DNA of 64,000 nt, from assembly GCA_947381945.1 (NCBI GenBank), contig CANCXM010000013.1, forward strand, positions 16,687-80,686, written 5' to 3'. Made by a program: the position numbers and the translations under genes. Positions 1 through 6,840 of the stretch are shown one piece after another. The DNA is from an uncultured Muribaculaceae bacterium (GTDB taxonomy: Bacteria; Bacteroidota; Bacteroidia; Bacteroidales; Muribaculaceae). The notes under the pieces are model-generated. The model saw nothing but the letters and a program-made list of their open reading frames with translations. It was not told the DNA's origin and ran no database searches. The stretch's first letter is position 1. Each line of letters opens with the position of its first letter.

Positions 1-797
1 AGCACCCCCACGAGCATGACATCCATGCGCTCTATGCCCGTTATCTTATCGTCACCAAGGACTACGCGAAGGCTGCCGAGCAGACCGAACGTTCGCTCGA
101 CCTTGATCCTGCCGATCAGGAGGGATGGGAGATGCTGACCTCGCTCTATCTTCAGGAAGAGCAGCTTGAAAAAGCCAAGGCCGCCATCAAGCGCTCGTTC
201 CGCTACTATCCGGAGGACGGACGGCAATACCTTGTGCTCGGTTCAATCTATGACCAGATGGGCGAACGCGAGAAGGCTCCGCAGGAGTATGCCCGCGCTC
301 TCGAACTCATTGATTCGACCGACATCAAGACAATCTCACGCATCTACGGTGCGATGGGCGACAACCTCTATGCCCGCGAGCTTGCCGACAGTGCCTTCAC
401 TCTTTATCAGAAAGCGATTCTCTATGACCCGGAGAACTATATGGCCCTCAACAACTGCGCATATTATCTCGCCTGTGAGGGACGCGATCTCGACACAGCC
501 CTCTCTATGATAGAGACCGCGACGGCTGCAGAGCCTGAGAATGCCACTTCGCTCGACACATACGCATGGGTACTTTTCAAGCGCAAGGACTATGCAAAGG
601 CGCGCGAGGTCATCGACCGCACACTGGAGCTGACCGACGAGCGTTCGGAAGAGATTCTCGAACATGCCGGCGACATCTACTTCATGGACGGAGAGCCTGA
701 CGAGGCCGTCGAGTTGTGGAAGGAAGCCCTCGAACTCGCACCGGACAATAAACTCCTTGAAAAGAAAGTCAAACACAAGACATATTTCTTCAAATGA
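1..797 (+). CDS. Tetratricopeptide repeat protein, 5' end outside window
   Basis: The reading frame is open from the first bases of the window (codons from base 3) to a TGA at 795-797, so the true start lies upstream and only the C-terminal part is seen. The protein is made of helix-turn-helix pairs of about 34 residues with TPR-type spacing (for example 'ALNNCAYYLACEGRDLDTA' and 'EEILEHAGDIYFMDGEPDEA'). TPR arrays are protein-docking scaffolds; the partner is not known. Its stop overlaps the start of the next gene as ATGA, so the two are translationally coupled. A TPR protein followed by a DUF4292 lipoprotein and an EnvC-like peptidase is an arrangement I recognise from Bacteroidales, suggesting a shared envelope role. 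An internal ATG at 132 would give 221 residues, but the upstream codons are clearly coding. Confidence 0.85.
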   Translation, partial: HPHEHDIHALYARYLIVTKDYAKAAEQTERSLDLDPADQEGWEMLTSLYLQEEQLEKAKAAIKRSFRYYPEDGRQYLVLGSIYDQMGEREKAPQEYARALELIDSTDIKTISRIYGAMGDNLYARELADSAFTLYQKAILYDPENYMALNNCAYYLACEGRDLDTALSMIETATAAEPENATSLDTYAWVLFKRKDYAKAREVIDRTLELTDERSEEILEHAGDIYFMDGEPDEAVELWKEALELAPDNKLLEKKVKHKTYFFK

Positions 798-1666
798 CAA
801 ATATCCTTAAAAAGCAATTAACCCTCCGCAATATATATGCAATTCTCCTCATCACCGTGCTCTCGTTTATGACGGTGGCCTGCCACTCTTCACGTTCGGG
901 AGTCGTCAGCGGTGGTGACTATCAGGGCTCTTCCGCTGAGGCTCTCAGTAAGCAGACCTTGAAAGAACTCTTCACCAACCTTGAAGCCGGCTACGGCGAA
1001 TGGGAGAGCGTCAAGATGCCCGTGACTCTCAATCTCATCAGTCCGAAGAGCATGAGCATAGGTGGGACACTCACGATGGAGCGCGACAAGTCAATCCATC
1101 TTTCCTTCCGTTTCATCGGTATGGAGGTGGCCTCCATGATGGTGACGGAGGACAGTATCTATGCTCTCTACAAGCTTGAGAAACTCTATTTCGCCGAGAG
1201 CATCAGCGATCTCCTCGGTGGTTTTCCCGCGACAGTCGGCAATGTCCAGGACCTGCTGCTCGGCCGTCCGTTCATGCTTGGCGAAAACAGGATTTCCCTT
1301 TCGCAATGCACACTCAGCGGCAACGGTGTCACATGGACTATAGCCCCTGACCGCAATCCAATGGGCATGAGCTATGACTTCACTGTCGATACCCCCACCG
1401 GCAATGTCGAATTGCTGACGGTCAATCTCCCTTCGCGCGCCCCTATCATCGCCGACTATTCCGACTTCGCCTCCTCTGCTACAGGACCGATGGCCGGGCT
1501 GACTTCCATATCGGCAAAGAAGGGCAACACCCGCATCGCTGCCGAAATCTCGCTCAATGCCCGCAAGGCTGAGTGGGGCAAGGGTCTTGGCAAGACATGG
1601 TCGGCACCGCGAGGCTACAAGCGTGTACTTGCCGCCGACATACTGAAAAAACTCAACAAAAAGTAA
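794..1666 (+). CDS. DUF4292 family lipoprotein
   Basis: A 290-residue protein with a lipoprotein signal peptide: a long hydrophobic stretch ends at 'FMTVAC', placing the lipidated cysteine near residue 30. The rest is rich in beta strands and resembles the DUF4292 family of Bacteroidetes, whose fold recalls LolA/LolB-type lipoprotein carriers; the fold relation is from general knowledge, not shown here. It overlaps the TPR gene by four bases and is followed 63 bases later by the EnvC-like gene, so it probably acts at the cell envelope with them. Function is not established. No truncation is seen. Confidence 0.75.
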   Translation: MTNILKKQLTLRNIYAILLITVLSFMTVACHSSRSGVVSGGDYQGSSAEALSKQTLKELFTNLEAGYGEWESVKMPVTLNLISPKSMSIGGTLTMERDKSIHLSFRFIGMEVASMMVTEDSIYALYKLEKLYFAESISDLLGGFPATVGNVQDLLLGRPFMLGENRISLSQCTLSGNGVTWTIAPDRNPMGMSYDFTVDTPTGNVELLTVNLPSRAPIIADYSDFASSATGPMAGLTSISAKKGNTRIAAEISLNARKAEWGKGLGKTWSAPRGYKRVLAADILKKLNKK

Positions 1667-1729
1667 GCTGATTTCATTTCCGCAGCTCATTCAATCATTC
1701 ACCACTACCCAAAAACATTCATTACTTTT

Positions 1730-3187
1730 ATGCCGCAGTGCTTTGTGAAATGGAGCCGATGTGTGGCCGTCATTCTGACGGTCATCCTTCTTGCCGCCTC
1801 TCCTGTCGATGCACAGGTACGCAAGAAGAGGACTCGTACTCCCCAACGCACCACACAGCGCGCCGGAACCCGCTCGACGCGGACTGCCAAGCGCACGATG
1901 GAAAGCGTCAAGAAGGATAAAAATACGACCGAACGGAAAATCTCTGAAACGGCCACAAAACTACAGACGAACAAAAAGGAGCTGAACCGTCAGCTCAACA
2001 AACTCAATTCCCTCAATGCCGATATAGCCACGAGCCGTTCGGAAGCCGAGGGACTGCGCCGCCACATCGATTCGATCGGTTCGGCCATCAATGCTACCGC
2101 CGACTCCATAAAGGTGCTTGAAACTGAACTGGAGGATATGCGCAAGGCCTACATCAAGGCCATGCGCGGATTGCAGCCCCACGGGACAGCCGCAAGCGAT
2201 CTGTCGTTTATCTTTTCAGCTGAAAGTTTCTCGGAAGCCTACAGCCGCATCCGCTATCTTCGCCGCTTCTCGTCGTGGCGTGAGCGAAAGGTGGAGCGCA
2301 TCGAAAACACCATTGACCGCATAGCTGAGCGCCGTTCCCATCTCACGGCCCTGCGCCACAGTCAGGATCAGGCCTACCGCAAGGCAGAGGCCAACCGCCG
2401 CACACTTGCCAAGCAGCAGGAGGAATCGGAGCAGATGGTCACACAGTTGCGCAAGGAGGATTCAGCCCTGCGGCAGTCGCTAAACGAACAGAAAAAGAAA
2501 GCAGCCGCCCTTGACCGCGAGCTCGACAGACTCATCGCTGCAGAGCAGGCGAGGATAGCCCGCGAGGAAGCTGCCCGCAAGAAGGCCGCTGCCGAAAAAG
2601 CTGCGAAGGAGAAAGCAGCCAAAGAGAAAGCGGCTAAAGAAAAGACATCTCCGGCCACGGCGTCCAAGGAGACCGGGAAGGAAGCTGTTGACGACAAGCC
2701 TTCGGCCAAGGAGGTAGCCTCGTCCACAGCCAAGACAAAGACAGCGGCATCGACGAGCGCTTCGGCTCTTACCGGCTCGTTTGCGGCCAACAAGGGTAAA
2801 CTTCTCTTCCCCGTCGCGGGAAAATATAAAATCGTGCGCCGTTTCGGCCGTCAGCCCCACCCGACACTCCGCCATGTCGAGACCGAAAACTCCGGTATCG
2901 ACATCGAAGTCTCCTCAGGCAGCTCGGCCCGTGCCGTTTTTGCAGGAACCGTATCTGCGATTTTCAAGCAGGATGGTTTCAACTCCATCGTCATGATCCG
3001 TCACGGTAACTACATCACCATATATGCCGGATTGGCAGGCGTGAATGTCCGTCAGGGTGATGTTGTCAAGGCCGGACAGAACCTTGGGAAAATCTATTCG
3101 GATCCTGACGATGGCAACCGTACCATACTCCACTTTGAAATCCGTAACGAACGCCAGAAGCTTAATCCCACCCAATGGGTACGCTAA
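1730..3187 (+). CDS. EnvC-like murein hydrolase activator, degenerate M23 domain
   Basis: 485 residues: a signal peptide ending near 'SPVDAQ', a long charged coiled coil (about 55-310) with an Ala/Lys/Glu-rich stretch at 280-305, a Ser/Thr/Ala linker, and a C-terminal LytM/M23 beta domain (about 350-485). Active M23 enzymes bind zinc through HxxxD and HxH. Here the HxxxD histidine is asparagine ('NSGID') and the first His of HxH is isoleucine ('ILHFEIR'), so the domain should be catalytically dead. This is the state of E. coli EnvC, which activates cell-wall amidases at the septum through its LytM domain while the coiled coil binds FtsEX. By inference this is an amidase activator in cell separation. 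FtsEX and an amidase are not in the window. Confidence 0.82.
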   Translation: MPQCFVKWSRCVAVILTVILLAASPVDAQVRKKRTRTPQRTTQRAGTRSTRTAKRTMESVKKDKNTTERKISETATKLQTNKKELNRQLNKLNSLNADIATSRSEAEGLRRHIDSIGSAINATADSIKVLETELEDMRKAYIKAMRGLQPHGTAASDLSFIFSAESFSEAYSRIRYLRRFSSWRERKVERIENTIDRIAERRSHLTALRHSQDQAYRKAEANRRTLAKQQEESEQMVTQLRKEDSALRQSLNEQKKKAAALDRELDRLIAAEQARIAREEAARKKAAAEKAAKEKAAKEKAAKEKTSPATASKETGKEAVDDKPSAKEVASSTAKTKTAASTSASALTGSFAANKGKLLFPVAGKYKIVRRFGRQPHPTLRHVETENSGIDIEVSSGSSARAVFAGTVSAIFKQDGFNSIVMIRHGNYITIYAGLAGVNVRQGDVVKAGQNLGKIYSDPDDGNRTILHFEIRNERQKLNPTQWVR

Positions 3188-3252
3188 AGAAACCTTAAGG
3201 CGATAAAAACGGTTATATTATAAGTGGAACAAATTGATATATATTATTTTTT

Positions 3253-4965
3253 ATGAAAACATTTGAAGAACTCGGCGTTAACGAGCCTCTGCGAAAGGCA
3301 GTCGAAGAACTTGGTTTTGAATCCCCGATGCCAGTGCAGGAACGCGTTATTCCACGCTTACTCGGCGACGCTCACGATATTATCGCCCTTGCCCAGACCG
3401 GTACGGGAAAGACGGCGGCTTTCGGCCTTCCCGTATTGCAGCGAATCAATCCCGACATCAACAAACCTCAGGCGCTCATACTTTCACCGACGCGTGAACT
3501 CTGTCTGCAAATCGGCAGCGACCTTGCGGATTTCTCGAAATACATTCCTGCGGTTAAGGTGCTTCCCGTCTACGGCGGTTCGAGCATCGAGAGTCAGATC
3601 CGCACCCTTAAGAAAGGTGTGCAGATAATCGTGGCGACCCCCGGCCGACTAATAGACCTTATCAAGCGCGGTGTCGTCAAACTCGACGATGTGCATACAG
3701 TGGTGCTCGACGAAGCCGACGAGATGCTCAACATGGGCTTCCTCGATTCGCTTGAGGAAATCCTGTCCTACGTCCCCGAACAGCGCAAGATGCTCCTTTT
3801 CTCGGCAACGATGCCTGCCGACATCATGAAGATTGCCAAGCGCTACATGAAGGACTATGAAGAGATTGTGGTCGGTACCCGCAACGAAGGTGCTCAGAAT
3901 GTCCGCCACATATATTATATGGTGAACGCACGCGACAAATATCTCGCATTGAAGCGTGTGGTTGACAATTCGCCAAGCATCTATGCGATAGTGTTCTGCC
4001 GCACCCGACGCGACACTCAGGAGGTGGCCGACAGTCTTATCCGTGACGGCTACAATGCCGAGGCACTCCACGGCGACCTTTCACAGCAGCAGCGCGACAT
4101 CGTGATGAAGAAATTCCGCGACCGCGTGGTGACCATACTTGTCGCTACCGACGTTGCAGCCCGTGGACTTGATGTCGATGACCTCACCCATGTCATCAAC
4201 TACGGTCTGCCCGACGATACCGCGGTCTATACCCACCGTTCGGGCCGTACCGGTCGTGCCGGTAAGTCAGGAGTATCCATCGCCATTATCCACTCCCGCG
4301 AGAAAGGCAAGCTCCGCGAGATTGAGCGCATAATAGGCAAGACTTTCGAGCGCAAGGATGTCCCGACTCCGGAACATATCATCGAAAAGCAGCTCTACAA
4401 TCTGGCCGACCGTCTCGAACGTGTCAAGGTCAACGAGGAAGAAATCGCCCGCTATCTGCCAGGCATCTCCCGTAAGCTCGAATGGCTGTCGGAGGAGGAT
4501 TTGCTCAAACGCGTTATCTCACTCGAATTCAACCGTCTGCTCGACTACTACAAGGATGCTCCCAACATCGACTTCATTGATGCCAAGCCTACCAAGGCCG
4601 AGCGCAAGGGCCGTAAGGGTGAGCAGCATGAGCGTCCGAAGAACGACAAGGAGAAGGACCGCCGTACGGCTGAGCGCGGTTTTGAGCGCGTCTATATCAA
4701 CGTAGGCAAGCGCGACGGCTTCTTTGCCGGTAATCTCATCGACATGCTCAACAAACTCATCCCCGGCAAGCGCGTGGATGTGGGCCGTATCGACCTCCTG
4801 CCCGGCTATTCGCTCTTTGATGTGAAGAAGTCGGATGCCCGCAAGGTTGTCGGTGCGCTCACCGGTTCGGAATTCTACGGCAAGCGCATCCACAGCGAAA
4901 TCGCCGATGCCGACCGTGACTATTCGAAGATTGCCGAAAAGCGTAAGAACAATAAGAAGAAGTAG
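3253..4965 (+). CDS. DEAD-box ATP-dependent RNA helicase with DbpA-type RNA-binding tail
   Basis: 570 residues with the full DEAD-box motif set: Q motif near residue 29, Walker A 'AQTGTGKT' at 47-54, 'PTREL' near 79, 'TPGR' at 129-132, DEAD at 153-156, SAT at 184-186, and 'HRSGRTGR' near 330. A C-terminal domain (about 485-560, from 'VYINVGKRDGFF') matches the DbpA RNA-binding fold, and the tail is Lys-rich. DeaD/CsdA and DbpA enzymes of this build unwind RNA in ribosome assembly, cold adaptation and mRNA turnover. The C-terminal domain argues for the DeaD/CsdA/DbpA group rather than RhlE. The upstream gap is AT-rich and no canonical -7 element stands out. Confidence 0.93.
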   Translation: MKTFEELGVNEPLRKAVEELGFESPMPVQERVIPRLLGDAHDIIALAQTGTGKTAAFGLPVLQRINPDINKPQALILSPTRELCLQIGSDLADFSKYIPAVKVLPVYGGSSIESQIRTLKKGVQIIVATPGRLIDLIKRGVVKLDDVHTVVLDEADEMLNMGFLDSLEEILSYVPEQRKMLLFSATMPADIMKIAKRYMKDYEEIVVGTRNEGAQNVRHIYYMVNARDKYLALKRVVDNSPSIYAIVFCRTRRDTQEVADSLIRDGYNAEALHGDLSQQQRDIVMKKFRDRVVTILVATDVAARGLDVDDLTHVINYGLPDDTAVYTHRSGRTGRAGKSGVSIAIIHSREKGKLREIERIIGKTFERKDVPTPEHIIEKQLYNLADRLERVKVNEEEIARYLPGISRKLEWLSEEDLLKRVISLEFNRLLDYYKDAPNIDFIDAKPTKAERKGRKGEQHERPKNDKEKDRRTAERGFERVYINVGKRDGFFAGNLIDMLNKLIPGKRVDVGRIDLLPGYSLFDVKKSDARKVVGALTGSEFYGKRIHSEIADADRDYSKIAEKRKNNKKK

Positions 4966-5101
4966 GGGAGAGAGGGGGCAAGCGTCAGGATTGACCGGCA
5001 TTGGATTTTTCCAGGCTGATTTTTTGATACAGGCTCCCTAAACCTTTCTCCGGAATCGGAGTCCAACTATTGACTCTCCCCTCTGCTAACACCATTTATA
5101 A

Positions 5102-5728
5102 ATGAAAAAGCAACTTTTGTCACTAACCCTTGTGCTTGGCGCGATCGGTGCCTTCGCACAGACCACTGCCGCCGACCTCTTCACGTCGGCTCCGCAAAGT
5201 GTGTTTCCTCTCCTTGACCGCACCACACGCCTCGACATGGTGGACTACTACAGGAACGGCATGGCCAATCCGTCGGCCAATCAGCTCGACGGTCGCTCGT
5301 CGATTACCGAAATGACCCCCGAATCCATCACTGTCAAGATGACCGATTCGTCGGCCATGCAGCTTGTCGACCTCAAGGGGACGAAAGGCAACATCATTGC
5401 GGTGATAAGCACTGTGGCCACTCCCGGCCTTGACTCAAATATCAAGTTTTTTGATGCCAACTGGAATCCTATCCCTACGGAATCATATTTCACGAAGCCT
5501 GGTTGGAAGGAATGGCTCACCGACAGCGGACGGAAAAATGAGGCCGACGTGACCCTGCAGGTGCCCTTCATGCTTGCATCCTATCGCATCGACCCCGCAA
5601 CCTCCACTCTGACCCTCACCAACAACCTCTCCCGCTTCCTCGACAAAGAAATCTACGACGACATCTCCTCCTATCTCAACCCAACCCTCACCTACACCTG
5701 GACAGGTAAAGAATTCAAGGCAAAGTAA
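5102..5728 (+). CDS. DUF3256 family secreted protein
   Basis: 208 residues with a clear signal peptide ('LTLVLGAIGAFAQ'), followed by a sequence starting 'TTAADLFTSAPQSVFPLL', which I recognise as the opening of the DUF3256 family, found in Bacteroidetes. Members are small periplasmic or surface proteins of unknown role. It stands alone: 136 bases separate it from the helicase, and the next feature downstream is a large repeat array. No catalytic motif is evident. Confidence 0.7.
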   Translation: MKKQLLSLTLVLGAIGAFAQTTAADLFTSAPQSVFPLLDRTTRLDMVDYYRNGMANPSANQLDGRSSITEMTPESITVKMTDSSAMQLVDLKGTKGNIIAVISTVATPGLDSNIKFFDANWNPIPTESYFTKPGWKEWLTDSGRKNEADVTLQVPFMLASYRIDPATSTLTLTNNLSRFLDKEIYDDISSYLNPTLTYTWTGKEFKAK

Positions 5729-5759
5729 AGGGAGAAGGATTGAATAGAATCAAGATTTA

Positions 5760-5995
5760 GGGAGGATTTCAAATAGGCCCAATAAGTCAAATAGGTCAAA
5801 TAAGCCTAATAGGCCTAATAGGTCCAGCCTAATAGAAGAAATCTCAAACAGGATTGAAAGCTGCTTTATCATGAGCGACCTTCAATCCTGTTTGAGATTT
5901 TAATCATAAATCCTATGCCCTATTGGGCCTATTGGACTTATTTGGCCTATTATTAGACTTATTTGACCTATTAGGCTTATTAGCCTTAAGCTCTA
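5760..5995. repeat. 9-base repeat array folded into a large inverted repeat (left copy)
   Basis: From about 5770 to 5835 the sequence consists of degenerate 9-base units AATARGYCN (such as AATAGGCCT). From about 5915 to 5990 the same units occur as reverse complement. Between them lies a perfect 20-base inverted repeat, arms 5839-5858 and 5881-5900, with a 22-base loop. The whole block could fold into a single long hairpin. It sits between the DUF3256 gene and the 3' end of the four-helix-bundle gene. A matching array lies on the other side of that gene (6627-6840), and a third copy at 44100-44195. Confidence 0.85.
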
Positions 5996-6016
5996 TTATC
6001 CTTCTGCCCCCGCAAT

Positions 6017-6574
6017 CTATCCTCCATTTCTTTTTCGGTATTCCAGTCTTGCGTGGGTCATTTGTTCACGGATGCCTCCATCTTGAAGGAATTGCTGCTG
6101 CACCTTCTCGATGAGTTTCCTTAGCATTACATCTTCTTGATGGATAAGGGTAATCGCTATGTTGGCAATAGTTTCAGGACTCCTTACCTGAATAGCCTCA
6201 CGATAGAAAGACGACTCATTGCGGGCATAGCAGATTTGGCGTGTCCGTATACTGCGCATGTCCGATGATGGCCATTGCAACAGTCCTCTAACGCGGAGGA
6301 AATCCTCATAATCAACCAATAGCTCTTGAAAGCTGGCTCGTGCAACATTGAGCAGTTTTATCTCGCTCTCACGCGAGGATGTCGATGCCGCGCTTCCTTC
6401 AGCAATATTCTGCTTACCCGAACGGGCAGCCTGTACCATCTGATCGACCGTACGGTCTCCTTTTGACAAGAACTTATTTGCAAAGAAGAAAGTAATGTCA
6501 TAAATGCACTCCGCTTTCCGATAAGCAATCAGATTGCGGTAATTGCCACGCTGAGGGAGAAATGGTTGAGGCAT
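6017..6574 (-). CDS. Four-helix-bundle protein of the 23S rRNA intervening-sequence/S23 type with suffix domain
   Basis: 185 residues. The N-terminal two thirds (to about 120) matches the S23/IVS four-helix-bundle family: the conserved 'QMVQAARSGKQNIAEG' helix is followed by 'LLNVARASFQELLVDYEDFL'. The remainder looks like the C-terminal suffix domain seen on some of these proteins. Family members are encoded in 23S rRNA intervening sequences, or act as the Avd accessory of diversity-generating retroelements; others stand alone with no known role. There is no reverse transcriptase, template repeat or rRNA nearby. The gene is enclosed on both sides by palindromic 9-base repeat arrays, so gene plus arrays (5760-6840) looks like one inserted cassette. 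Confidence 0.8.
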   Translation of the reverse strand: MPQPFLPQRGNYRNLIAYRKAECIYDITFFFANKFLSKGDRTVDQMVQAARSGKQNIAEGSAASTSSRESEIKLLNVARASFQELLVDYEDFLRVRGLLQWPSSDMRSIRTRQICYARNESSFYREAIQVRSPETIANIAITLIHQEDVMLRKLIEKVQQQFLQDGGIREQMTHARLEYRKRNGG

Positions 6575-6626
6575 GAGATGATAATGGTATTAGGTTTGTG
6601 AAATTTGTGAATTAAAATTTAATAGG

Positions 6627-6840
6627 GGTGACCTAATAAGACTGATTTGATAGGTCTAATAGGCCTAATAGTCTGATAAGTCAAATAAGTCTAATAGGCC
6701 AAATAGGCCTAATAAGTTCAATACGATTCTCAGTTTTGCTGGTCTATTGAACTTATTAGACCTATTAGTCTTATTGGCCTTATTGGCCCTATTAGCCTTA
6801 TTAGTCTTATTAGCCCTATTTGGCTTATTCGACTATCAGA
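6627..6840. repeat. 9-base repeat array folded into a large inverted repeat (right copy)
   Basis: AATARGYCN units run forward from about 6630 to 6720; after a short spacer (about 6721-6742, containing 'GATTCTCAGTTTTGCTGG') they run as reverse complement from about 6743 to 6830. The array stops directly at the stop codon of the DUF6359 lipoprotein gene at 6841, so it may also work as that operon's transcription end. It is the partner of the array at 5760-5995. Confidence 0.85.

Noticed and set aside
6017..6574. Diversity-generating retroelement accessory gene (avd)
   Set aside because: The fold family matches, but there is no reverse transcriptase, template repeat or variable target gene in the window.
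5760..6840. Insertion sequence
   Set aside because: No transposase and no evident target-site duplication; the four-helix-bundle protein is not a known transposase.
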